NCBI GenBank assembly: GCA_021325115.1
Contig: JAJPHU010000150.1
Location: forward strand, 1-38,273
Direction: 5' to 3'
Origin: Planctomycetota bacterium
GTDB taxonomy: Bacteria > Planctomycetota > Planctomycetia > Gemmatales > Gemmataceae
DNA: 38,273 bases
Positions 13,999-22,634 of the stretch are shown here, piece after piece. The notes beneath the pieces are model-generated. The model saw only the letters and a list, made by a program, of their open reading frames with translations, made no database searches and was not told the DNA's origin. The position numbers and the translations under genes were made by a program. The stretch's first letter is position 1. Every line of letters starts with the position of its first letter.

Positions 13999-16900
13999 AT
14001 GCCTGCCGAAGCAACAAAAAAAGCAGGAACTACAAGCCCCACCGTTCTGGCGATGGACCACCCTATCACTTTGCTGATGCTGGTGGTGGGCCTGATCGGT
14101 CTGGGCTTCCTGGCCTTCGAAGAGATGCAGGTCAACATTTTCCCCAAGTTGAACGTCCCGAAAATCTACGTCTTCTTTGATTTCATCGGCATGAGTCCCG
14201 ATCAGATCGAGGGCTTCATCGTCAATGAGCTGGAGCTGTATTTTCAATACGTCGATGGCATTTCAGACATCAAATCGCGGAATATTCAGCAGGTTGGCTT
14301 GCTTGAGCTAGGGTTTTTCCCGGAAACCGATATGGGCCAAGCCATGGGACAGGTGGTGGCCATGTCGGATCGGGCCATGTCCTGGATGCCGCCGGGGGCG
14401 CTGCCACCCATGATCATGCGCATGGATGTCGGCAGCGTCCCGCTCGGCTACCTCGTGTTCAAGAGCGAGGGCAACAAAACCTCGCTCGGAGCGATGGGCG
14501 ACCTGGCTAACAACATCATCCGGCCGCTGGTACAGAAAATGGTTCCGGGCACCGTCGCCATTTCGCCCTTTGGCCCCAACATGCGCTCGATCATCATCAA
14601 CGTCGATCCGCAGAAACTCCTCACCTACGACCTGAACCCTGATGACATCGTCCAAGCTCTGAAAAAGGGGAACGTCGTGCTTCCCGGAGGGAACATCTAC
14701 TACAAGGACTCCATGCCGACCACCAACAACAACGCTACGGTAATAGACATCCAGCGTCTGGGAAATATTCCTCTTAAGCTGAACGAGAACGTCTACCTGC
14801 GCGATGTGGCTACCATCCAGGATGCCACCGACATCACCTACGGCTATGCCCTGGTAGACGGCCAGAAAGCGTGCCATTTGCCGATCATCAAGAAACCCGA
14901 AGGCTCGGCGCTGGAAGTGGTGAAGAATGTCCGCGAAGCGCTGCCGACGTTTCGCAACGCCGTTCCCAAGGATGTGAAGATTGACTTCGAGTTCGACGAG
15001 ACGCCTACGGTTCTTCACGCAGTTGAGAGCGTGGCCACTGAGGGGGCGATCGGCGCCGGCTTGACTGGCCTGATGATTCTCTTGTTCCTGCATGACTGGC
15101 GGAGCGTGCTCGTCGTCGTCAGCAATATTCCGCTGGCCCTGACGGGAGCGTTGTTCGGATTATGGGTAACGAAGAACACTATCAACATTATGTCCTTGGG
15201 CGGCATGGCTCTGGCCATCGGCATCCTCGTCGATGAGGCGACTGTTACCATCGAGAACACCCACGTGCAGATGCAAAAAACGGGCAACATCGCCACGGCG
15301 GCATTGCGCGCCAACCAGGCCACAGCCGTGCCACGGCTATTGGCCTTGTTGTGCATCCTCTCGGTGTTCATCCCGGCGTTTGTAATGAAAGATCCGCTGC
15401 GGGCGCTGTTTATGCCGCTGACTCTGGGCGTCGGCTTCGCCATGATCTTCTCGTACTTGCTCTCCAGCACTCTGGTGCCGATCTTGAGTGTTTATTTGCT
15501 CAAGCATGAGGAGCATCCTGCGCAAGAGCAAGAGGGCGAAAAGAAGCCCCGTCTGTTCGAGCGGATGCTCCGGGGTTATGGCAAGCTCGTGGATTGGTTC
15601 ATCCGACTCCGCTGGTTGGTAGTGCCAAGCTATTTGGCTGCCTGTGGCCTGATCCTGGGGTTTATTGGCTTAGAAGTTGGTACCGAACTGTTCCCGCAGG
15701 TCGATGCAGGAGAATTCGTGTTGCGGTTTCGGCCGCCGGCCGGGTCGAGCTACGAATTGACCCGCGAGATGGGAATGAGGTGCCTGCAAGAAATCGAGCG
15801 GGAGGCCGGAACGGGGAAAATCGAAATCTCCTTGGGCTTTGTCGGTCAGGTCGCCCCCAACTTCGGCATCGACAACATGGTGCTGTTCATGCGCGGACCG
15901 GACGACGGCTGGCTGCGGGTCAAATTCGTCGAAGACAGCGGCATCAAACTCGAAGAGTTCCGCGAACGGCTCCGCAAGGTCCTGCCCGAACGAATTGTTC
16001 CGTGGCTGGCCCAACGGTTGCAAATGGGAGGCCTGGACAAAGAGGAGGCCCAACAGAAAGCCGAGAAATGCACCTTTGGTTTTGAGCCGGGCGACCTCGT
16101 CAGTCAGGTCATGAGCTTCGGCGCCGCCCGACCGATCGCCATTCGCATCATCGGCACCGATTACGACAAAGTCCGCGAGCACGCGGAAAAAATTGCCGCC
16201 CAGATGAAGCGTATCCCCTTTCTCCGTGATGTCACTTTCGAGCAGACGCTCGATTATCCCTCGGTCGAGATCGAGATTGATCGCGAGATGGCGGGACTGG
16301 TTGGCATCACTCCCGACGACCTCAAGCATTCCCTGGTGATGGCGACTTCCTCAACCCGCTTCACCAACCTCAATTACTGGATCAACGTGAAAACCGGCTT
16401 CGACTATCTGGTGCAGATCCAGGTGCCGCCCCTGCACATGGACAAGCCGTCCGACCTGGAAGAGCTGCCGCTCAAAATGGTTAATCCTTATGTTCCTCTG
16501 ATGCTCCGCGACGTGATAGCGAACGGCCAAGTCCGCGAAAGCATGCGGCCCGGCGAATACGACCGCGACATGTCGCAGCGCTACCTGACCGTGCTCGCCA
16601 ATGTCGAGGGTGAGGATATGGGCCGGGCCATCAAGCAAGTCCGCCAGGCGGTCCAGGAAGCCGGGGAAGCCCCCCGCGGCGTGCGCGTGGAAGAGCAAGG
16701 CCAAGTGCCGCAGATGAGCAAGATGTTTAAGGCGCTGGGAATTGGTCTGGCGGTGGCTGTATTTGTCATTCTTGTTTTGTTGACGGCTTATTTTGAATCA
16801 CCACGTCTGGCTATTATTTCCCTTGGCGCCGTGCCGGGAGTGCTCGCCGGCATCGCCGTTATCCTTTATTTCACGAAAACGACGCTTAACATCGAGTCGT

Positions 16901-17331
16901 TCATGGGCTCGGTCATGTCCATTGGTGTTTCCGTGTCTAATTCGGTGATGATGGTGACATTCATGAGTGAACATTGGCAAGAGGGCAAGCCGTCAACAGA
17001 AGCAGCCCACCAGGGTGCAAGTGAACGCTTGCGGCCGATCCTGATGACAGCCTGCGCCATGTCTATCGGCATGGTGCCAATGGCCTTGGCGCTGGAGCGC
17101 GGCAGTGAAATGGAAGCACCGCTTGGCCGGGCGGTGATCGGCGGTCTGGTGATGTCTACATTCGCCACCCTGCTGGTGCTCCCTTCAATCTTCGCCGTGG
17201 TGATCGGCAAATCGAAGGCCCACTCGCCCTCGCTCTACCCGGACAATCCCGCAAGCAAATACCACGATCCCCAGCTTTATGCTCACACGAACGAAGACGA
17301 AGGCACGGACCATCAGAGGGAAAGGAGCTGA
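13999..17331 (+). CDS. RND-family efflux permease
   Basis: This 1110-residue inner-membrane protein has the RND layout: a first membrane helix at about residues 22-40, a large periplasmic loop (GMSPDQIEGFIVNELE is the porter-domain start), five clustered helices from about 350, a second periplasmic loop, and the final helix set ending near 1075. It would drive substrate out with the proton gradient, with the adaptor encoded just downstream and a TolC-type channel. The proton-relay position in helix 4 reads VDEA, so Asp412-Glu413 stand where AcrB has Asp407-Asp408. In helix 10 the AcrB lysine 940 position is Ser980 (GVSVSN). These differ from classical drug pumps, so substrate class is open. 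ATG 13999 follows AAGGAG by eight bases. Only 3 bases separate it from the adaptor gene. Confidence 0.92.
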   Translation: MPAEATKKAGTTSPTVLAMDHPITLLMLVVGLIGLGFLAFEEMQVNIFPKLNVPKIYVFFDFIGMSPDQIEGFIVNELELYFQYVDGISDIKSRNIQQVGLLELGFFPETDMGQAMGQVVAMSDRAMSWMPPGALPPMIMRMDVGSVPLGYLVFKSEGNKTSLGAMGDLANNIIRPLVQKMVPGTVAISPFGPNMRSIIINVDPQKLLTYDLNPDDIVQALKKGNVVLPGGNIYYKDSMPTTNNNATVIDIQRLGNIPLKLNENVYLRDVATIQDATDITYGYALVDGQKACHLPIIKKPEGSALEVVKNVREALPTFRNAVPKDVKIDFEFDETPTVLHAVESVATEGAIGAGLTGLMILLFLHDWRSVLVVVSNIPLALTGALFGLWVTKNTINIMSLGGMALAIGILVDEATVTIENTHVQMQKTGNIATAALRANQATAVPRLLALLCILSVFIPAFVMKDPLRALFMPLTLGVGFAMIFSYLLSSTLVPILSVYLLKHEEHPAQEQEGEKKPRLFERMLRGYGKLVDWFIRLRWLVVPSYLAACGLILGFIGLEVGTELFPQVDAGEFVLRFRPPAGSSYELTREMGMRCLQEIEREAGTGKIEISLGFVGQVAPNFGIDNMVLFMRGPDDGWLRVKFVEDSGIKLEEFRERLRKVLPERIVPWLAQRLQMGGLDKEEAQQKAEKCTFGFEPGDLVSQVMSFGAARPIAIRIIGTDYDKVREHAEKIAAQMKRIPFLRDVTFEQTLDYPSVEIEIDREMAGLVGITPDDLKHSLVMATSSTRFTNLNYWINVKTGFDYLVQIQVPPLHMDKPSDLEELPLKMVNPYVPLMLRDVIANGQVRESMRPGEYDRDMSQRYLTVLANVEGEDMGRAIKQVRQAVQEAGEAPRGVRVEEQGQVPQMSKMFKALGIGLAVAVFVILVLLTAYFESPRLAIISLGAVPGVLAGIAVILYFTKTTLNIESFMGSVMSIGVSVSNSVMMVTFMSEHWQEGKPSTEAAHQGASERLRPILMTACAMSIGMVPMALALERGSEMEAPLGRAVIGGLVMSTFATLLVLPSIFAVVIGKSKAHSPSLYPDNPASKYHDPQLYAHTNEDEGTDHQRERS

Positions 17332-17334
17332 ATC

Positions 17335-18807
17335 ATGCAAACAGCTTTTCGATGTGACGTCCCCGTTCGTTCCACTCACCGCTGGCGGCTATGTTTCGGG
17401 CTTCTGGCCGTCCTTGCTGCATCAGGCTGTGCTAAGGAAAAGCAGAAAACAGCCCCAAGCCTCTTGGAGCCACCAACCCTTCAATGGATCTATCCTCAGC
17501 TCAAGAAGATCGTCCGTGTCGTTGGACAGCCGAGCTTCGTGCAGAGCTACGAACGTACCTCAATCTATCCAAAGGTGAGGGCATTTATCGAGAAGTGGAA
17601 CGTGGACATCGGCGACCGGGTGCAGAAAGGCGACGTGCTTGCGGACCTCTTCGTGCCGGAGCTGCGGGAGAAGTGGCAGACCGAGAAGGCCACAGTAAAA
17701 CTGGAAAAGGAGCGGGTTGCCCTGGCTCTCAAGATGGTGAAAGTGGCTGAAGCCGAAGTCGAGGCGGCCGAGTGGCGTCTCGCCGAGGCCCAGCGAATCC
17801 TCGACGATTACAAAGCTGCCGTCGATCGCTGGGAGGTGCAGGATGAGCGGCTGGCCCGCGAGGTCAAGAGGGATGTCGTTGATCCCCAAGTTCTCCTGGA
17901 GACGCAACATCAGCACCGGGCGGCTGTCGCCCGCTGGAATGCGCAGAAAGCCACCATCGCCAAGGCGGATGCGGAACTGCTTGCTAAAAGGGCCGCGCTG
18001 GAGGCTGCCATCGTCGAAGTCGCCGTGGCCCGCGCGCGTGTGGCCGTCGCCGAGAGCGAGGCCAAGCGGCTCGAAGCCTGGGTGGGTTACCTCAAACTGT
18101 ACGCGCCCTACGACGGCATCGTTATAGAGCGCAATGCCAACACCTGGGACTTTGTCCTGCCCGAGACCGGCGACCCGACCGCCATGTTCCGGGCTCCCCA
18201 CCTCTCACCCAGTGGCAAGGCTGCCCCTATCTACGTGATCGATCGCACGGACATCATCCGTATCTACGTCGATGTTCCTGAACGAGACGCTGACTTCGTC
18301 CATGTCGGATCGGAAGCACAGGTCAAGATATGGGCCTACCGGGATGAGTGGATTCCGGCCACGGTAACGCGCATCTCCTGGGCCCTCAATCCCAAGAGCC
18401 GCACCATGCGGGCCGAGATCGATTTGCCCAATCCCGAAAGCAAGATCCTGCCCGGAATGTATGCCTACGGCCGAGTGGTAGTCGAACGCCCCAATGTCCG
18501 GGCGTTGCCCAAGTCTGCGCTGATCTATTCCGGCGGACGAGCCTTCGTCTGGCTGTATGAAGACGGCCATGCCAAGCGCGTTGAAGTCCAGACGGGCGTC
18601 ACCAGCGATAAGTGGGTCGAGATCCTCGGTCGTGGCACCAACAAGAAATTCCACGGTCGTGAAGAGTGGGAGCCGATCAGCGGTTCAGAACAGGTACTCA
18701 TTGGCAACATGATAACGACGCTCACCGAAGGCGCACCGGTGCAGTTGGAAGATACGCCGGGGCCGATCGAGGAAGAGTCGGTCCAAAGAAAGGATAACGC
18801 CATGTAA
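17335..18807 (+). CDS. RND efflux periplasmic adaptor (membrane fusion) lipoprotein
   Basis: The 490-residue protein links an RND pump to its outer-membrane channel. It starts with a lipoprotein signal (LLAVLAASGC, lipid-bearing Cys32). Next come the first half of a lipoyl-like domain (VRAFIEKWNVDIGDRVQKGD), a long charged helical hairpin at about residues 108-275 that forms the tunnel contact, the second lipoyl half (APYDGIVIERNANTWDFVLP), and a beta-barrel and membrane-proximal region with SRTMRAEIDLPNP and LPGMYAYGRVVVERP. The helical hairpin is longer than in AcrA. The ATG comes 3 bases after the permease stop, with AAAGGAG before it, so the two are translated from one message. No metal-binding His/Met cluster is evident, so a heavy-metal role is not supported. 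Confidence 0.9.
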   Translation: MQTAFRCDVPVRSTHRWRLCFGLLAVLAASGCAKEKQKTAPSLLEPPTLQWIYPQLKKIVRVVGQPSFVQSYERTSIYPKVRAFIEKWNVDIGDRVQKGDVLADLFVPELREKWQTEKATVKLEKERVALALKMVKVAEAEVEAAEWRLAEAQRILDDYKAAVDRWEVQDERLAREVKRDVVDPQVLLETQHQHRAAVARWNAQKATIAKADAELLAKRAALEAAIVEVAVARARVAVAESEAKRLEAWVGYLKLYAPYDGIVIERNANTWDFVLPETGDPTAMFRAPHLSPSGKAAPIYVIDRTDIIRIYVDVPERDADFVHVGSEAQVKIWAYRDEWIPATVTRISWALNPKSRTMRAEIDLPNPESKILPGMYAYGRVVVERPNVRALPKSALIYSGGRAFVWLYEDGHAKRVEVQTGVTSDKWVEILGRGTNKKFHGREEWEPISGSEQVLIGNMITTLTEGAPVQLEDTPGPIEEESVQRKDNAM

Positions 18808-18826
18808 GGTCAAGTAAACGAAAGCT

Positions 18827-18856
18827 GACGAGCCGCCGCTTATGCGATGGCTCGTC
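18827..18856 (+). terminator. hairpin between the adaptor and TPR genes
   Basis: Arms GACGAGCC (18827-18834) and GGCTCGTC (18849-18856) pair perfectly. It begins 20 bases after the adaptor stop, without a T run, and may weaken read-through into the TPR gene. Confidence 0.45.
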
Positions 18857-18881
18857 CGTGGAACTATCGAGGGTTACAATC

Positions 18882-20015
18882 ATGCCCAGGGAAAATCAGG
18901 ACCAAAAAAGACAGGCTGCTGCCGAGGTCCGCCAAGAACTGCGGACCGTGGCGCAAGAACACCCACGGATTACGTGGGTATGGGCGATATTATTTCTACT
19001 TTTATCTTTTATAGCTGTGGGGAGTGTCGGCTTGGCGGTGTGGGAATGGCACGAAGCGAAACAGGCCCGCAAAGCGGAACAACAGGCCGTCGAGGACCGC
19101 GAAGAGATCCAAAAAGAAGTGGAAAAAATCAAGGGCAAACTCAAACGAGCAGAAGCGAATGCCAACGAGAGGCTAAGAGAGCGTGATCAGGCGCAGGAGG
19201 AGAAGAAGACAGCGAAGCGCTCGGAGCAAGAATTAAAGGCGATCCTGGACTTCCTCAAAAGCAGACTGTTGGCCACGGGCCGTCCAGGAGACATCTCGCT
19301 ATCAGCGGCATTTTGGGCCGGCACTCAGGGTCAAAATCTGACCACACGTCCCGGGCTAACCTTGCGCCAAGCGGTGGATGAGGCCGAGTCGCACGTCGCC
19401 GAGGTGTTCGGAGATCGGCCACTGTCCGAAGCATCGGTGCGCGAAATGCTGGGCCTGGCTTACTTGAACTTGGGAGCCGCGACGGAAGCAGTCCGGCAGT
19501 ACGAGCGCGCCTTCGAGTTGCGCGAGGCCGTGCAAGGAGACAACGCTTCCGAGACAGCCGACTGCCGCAACCAGCTGGCCGTCGCCTATCGGCTCGCCGG
19601 CCGCCATGATGATGCTAGCCGCCTGTTTCATCATAAACCCGATTCCCCTACCCATGCCTCCGCCCTGGTTGTCCGCGGCTTGATGCTGCTGGAAGAGAAA
19701 AAACCTGCCGAAGCCGAGCTGAAACTGCGTGAGAGCCTGCTTATCCGTCAAAAGATGCAGCCGGATGACTGGAGCACATTTGAGACAAAATCGATCCTCG
19801 GTGAGGCACTTTTGGACCAAAAGAAATATGAGGAAGCCGAGCCACTCCTACTGTCGGGCTACCAGGGCATGAAAAAACGCGAATCCCAAATGCCTTCGTC
19901 TGCTAAAGTCCAGCTCACGCGAGCGCTGGAACGCCTGGTACATCTCTATGAAACCTGGGGTAAGAAAGACCAGGCAGCCAAGTGGCGAAAGGAGTTGGAA
20001 AAAGCGAAGCGCTGA
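18882..20015 (+). CDS. membrane-anchored TPR-repeat protein
   Basis: The 377-residue product has a cytoplasmic N terminus, one membrane helix at about residues 31-53 (ITWVWAILFLLLSFIAVGSV), a highly charged coiled coil at about 60-125, and TPR repeats from about 185 to 370 (MLGLAYLNLGAATEAVRQYERAF, shown in part below; GEALLDQKKYEEAEPLLLSG). TPR arrays bind other proteins. The region resembles the C-terminal half of planctomycete TPR-type Ser/Thr kinases (VAEVFGDRPLSEASVREMLG), but no kinase domain is present, so it may be a scaffold derived from one. ATG 18882 has GAGGG eight bases ahead. It lies 74 bases after the pump adaptor and before the cytochrome gene; a link to either is unproven. 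The 241-base spacer after it (20016-20256) has no recognisable gene. Confidence 0.8.
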   Translation: MPRENQDQKRQAAAEVRQELRTVAQEHPRITWVWAILFLLLSFIAVGSVGLAVWEWHEAKQARKAEQQAVEDREEIQKEVEKIKGKLKRAEANANERLRERDQAQEEKKTAKRSEQELKAILDFLKSRLLATGRPGDISLSAAFWAGTQGQNLTTRPGLTLRQAVDEAESHVAEVFGDRPLSEASVREMLGLAYLNLGAATEAVRQYERAFELREAVQGDNASETADCRNQLAVAYRLAGRHDDASRLFHHKPDSPTHASALVVRGLMLLEEKKPAEAELKLRESLLIRQKMQPDDWSTFETKSILGEALLDQKKYEEAEPLLLSGYQGMKKRESQMPSSAKVQLTRALERLVHLYETWGKKDQAAKWRKELEKAKR

Positions 20016-20256
20016 CCTTCCATTGCTTGTGCTTCTCATTCGCGCACCCCACGGCCCGGCCGCGGCAGGGCTGTTCGCTCGTCGAGCCTCGGCAGGATAG
20101 GTCGAGCGGAGCAGGCCCCACCCTAGGCCTGGTCCCAGCTGGAAGCTGGAAACATCAAACGGCCTCGCTGTGCCCCAGTGATTTTGCTTGCACCAACACT
20201 CCAGAATGGCTACATTCATATTACCTACCTTGACCTGCCTCGGAAACGATAGGATC

Positions 20257-22551
20257 ATGAAAGCTCCTGCACTCCTTACTGTAGCCGCCTTCTTGGGGAT
20301 CGTTCCCGTACTATGGGCGGAATCTCCCAGCGCAGCGGACGCGGACTTTTTCGAGAAGCAAGTACGGCCCCTGTTGGTGGAGCATTGTTACAGGTGCCAC
20401 GGCAACGGCAAAACAAAGGGTGGATTGAGTCTGACCTCACGTCCAAGCATCCTCAAGGGCGGCGCTTCCGGCCCGGCCATTAAACCGGGGGATCCCTCCG
20501 GCAGTCTGCTCATTCAGGCTGTCCGCTATGAGGGCGAGACACGAATGCCGCCTAAGAAGAAACTGCCGGATCACGCTATCGCCATTCTGACTGCCTGGGT
20601 CCAACGCGGTGCTCCCTGGCCTGCTGTCCCGTCCGGCAGCGATGCCTTACGCTCGACCGGCGCGGCCATCAGCGCCGAGGAACGCGCCTTCTGGGCCTTC
20701 CAACCACTTGCCGATCCGCCGTTGCCGGCGCCGCGCTCCCACGCGGACTGGGTCCGTAAACCGCTTGATCGTTTTATCCTGGCAAAGCTGGAAGCACGCG
20801 GACTACATCCGGTGCGTCCCGCTGACAAATATGCCCTGCTTCGCCGCGTTACTTTTGACCTGATCGGCCTGCCGCCGACGCCGGAAGAGATCGCAGCATT
20901 TCAGAGCGACGATTCGCCTACTGCTTACGAGAAAGTCGTCGATCGTTTGTTGGCCAGTCCGCACTACGGCGAACGCTGGGGCCGATATTGGCTCGATGTG
21001 GCCCGCTACGGAGAGGATCAGGCCCACACTTTTCAAGCCCGTCTTTTCCCCTATGGTTATCGCTACCGCGATTGGGTGGTCCAGGCATTCAATGATGATA
21101 TGCCCTATGATCGTTTCATCATTGAGCAGATTGCCGGTGACTTGCTCACGGATGGCGACCCGGTTGCCCATCGGGTCGCATTAGGTTTCTTTGCCCTGGG
21201 ACCGCACTACTACCAGGATGGGGCAGCGCGGAAGCTTGTCGAAGCCACCGAGTTGGATGACCGCATTGATACGTTGACGCGTGGCTTTCTCGCGCTGACG
21301 GTTTCTTGCGCTCGCTGTCACGATCACAAATTTGACCCGATTTCTCAGAGTGATTACTACTCGCTGGCCGGCGTCTTCCAGAGCACCCAATACAAGGAAA
21401 TCCCGCTGGGACCGCCGGATGTGATCGAACGCTATAACAAGTCCCAGAAAGACATCCGCGACTGTGAGGCGAAAATCAAACAGTTCATCAAAAGGGAGGG
21501 AAAAGGGCAAGGCGTTAATAACCTCAGCGATCAGGCCAAGCAGAAATTGGCGAACATGCGGCGCGAATTGGCGCAGCTCAAAAAGAATGCACCGCCAGCG
21601 CCGTCGCTCATCCACACCTTGAGCGAAGGGCAGCCGGTCAACATGCGGATTTACTTGCGCGGTAATCCCGACAAGGAGGGTGAAGTCGCGCCGCGCCGTT
21701 TCCTGCGCATCCTGGCCGGTGATAATCCGCCGTTGTTCACGCAAGGCAGCGGCCGGCTCGAATTGGCGCGGGCCATCGCCGATCCGAAAAATCCCTTGAC
21801 GGCGCGCGTGCTGGTCAACCGCATCTGGCAGCATCACTTTGGCCGGGGTATCGTCGGTACGCCGAGTAATTTCGGCAAGCTCGGCGAACGACCCACTCAC
21901 CCTGAATTGCTCGATCATCTGGCTACGCGCTTTATCGCCTCCGGTTGGTCGATCAAGGCCCTGCACCGCGAAATTTTGCTGTCGGCGACATATCGCATGA
22001 GTTGTGACCATGACGCACACAACACCGCCATCGACCCGGATAATCGGCTTTTGTGGCGCATGAACCGCCGTCGGCTCGACGTGGAGGCCTGGCGCGATGC
22101 GCTGTTGGCCGCCTCCGGCGAATTGGATGAGCGTCTCGGTGGGCCACCAGCCGAGATCAGCAGCCTTGCCAACAAACGACGCACACTTTACGGCAAGATC
22201 AGCCGGCATAACCTCGACAGCCTGCTGCGTTTGTTCGATTTTCCCGATCCGAACATCACCAGTGGAACGCGACCGGTGACCATTGTTCCTTTGCAACAGC
22301 TGTTCGTGCTCAATAGCGAGTTCATGGTCGCACGCGCCCGCAGCCTGGCAGCGAAGCTGACGACGGAAGAAAAAGACGACGCGGTACGCATCCGCAAAGC
22401 GTTCCTGCGCGTGTTCGGCCGTCCTGCTCGTGAGCGCGAGATCCAAATGGGGTTGGCGTTCCTCCACACCGTAGAGAAAACAGTCCTCAGCCCTTGGGAA
22501 CAATATGCCCAGGTGTTGCTGAGCACCAACGAATTCGCCTTTGTCGATTAG
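20257..22551 (+). CDS. PSCyt1-DUF1549-DUF1553 planctomycete cytochrome-domain protein
   Basis: This 764-residue exported protein has a signal peptide (ALLTVAAFLGIVPVLWA), then the planctomycete cytochrome C domain PSCyt1 with one haem site CYRCH (Cys44, Cys47, His48) and a likely haem-ligand Met97 in TRMPPKKK. DUF1549 follows (about 165-380: RVTFDLIGLPPTPEEIAAFQ; SCARCHDHKFDPISQ), and then DUF1553 (about 480-745: ARVLVNRIWQHHFGRGIVGT; GWSIKALHREILLSATYRM). The SCARCH site may bind a second haem. The family's reaction is not established; proposals include oxidative steps on polysaccharides in the periplasm. ATG 20257 follows ATAGGATC; a reading from 20188 would spoil the signal peptide. The DUF1501 partner follows after 83 bases, the usual pairing. 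Confidence 0.92.
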   Translation: MKAPALLTVAAFLGIVPVLWAESPSAADADFFEKQVRPLLVEHCYRCHGNGKTKGGLSLTSRPSILKGGASGPAIKPGDPSGSLLIQAVRYEGETRMPPKKKLPDHAIAILTAWVQRGAPWPAVPSGSDALRSTGAAISAEERAFWAFQPLADPPLPAPRSHADWVRKPLDRFILAKLEARGLHPVRPADKYALLRRVTFDLIGLPPTPEEIAAFQSDDSPTAYEKVVDRLLASPHYGERWGRYWLDVARYGEDQAHTFQARLFPYGYRYRDWVVQAFNDDMPYDRFIIEQIAGDLLTDGDPVAHRVALGFFALGPHYYQDGAARKLVEATELDDRIDTLTRGFLALTVSCARCHDHKFDPISQSDYYSLAGVFQSTQYKEIPLGPPDVIERYNKSQKDIRDCEAKIKQFIKREGKGQGVNNLSDQAKQKLANMRRELAQLKKNAPPAPSLIHTLSEGQPVNMRIYLRGNPDKEGEVAPRRFLRILAGDNPPLFTQGSGRLELARAIADPKNPLTARVLVNRIWQHHFGRGIVGTPSNFGKLGERPTHPELLDHLATRFIASGWSIKALHREILLSATYRMSCDHDAHNTAIDPDNRLLWRMNRRRLDVEAWRDALLAASGELDERLGGPPAEISSLANKRRTLYGKISRHNLDSLLRLFDFPDPNITSGTRPVTIVPLQQLFVLNSEFMVARARSLAAKLTTEEKDDAVRIRKAFLRVFGRPAREREIQMGLAFLHTVEKTVLSPWEQYAQVLLSTNEFAFVD

Positions 22552-22567
22552 TTCCCGAAACGGAGCA

Positions 22568-22610
22568 GGGGTGTAAGCTCCCTGAGGTTCGCTCCCGGGG
22601 CTTACGCCCC
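22568..22610 (+). repeat. wobble-paired hairpin between the PSCyt1 and DUF1501 genes
   Basis: Arms 22568-22581 (GGGGTGTAAGCTCC) and 22597-22610 (GGGGCTTACGCCCC) form 14 continuous pairs only in plus-strand RNA, two of them G-U. The wobble pairs suggest the structure is kept in the transcript. It lies inside a probable operon, 11 bases before the GAGGAG of the next gene. Confidence 0.6.
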
Positions 22611-22634
22611 CGCATCTGGGGAGGAGATTCAATT

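Noticed and set aside
21181-22632. Minus-strand open frame of 483 codons opposite the PSCyt1/DUF1553 gene
   Set aside because: It is antisense to clear DUF1549/DUF1553 motifs, has no recognisable fold and no ribosome site.
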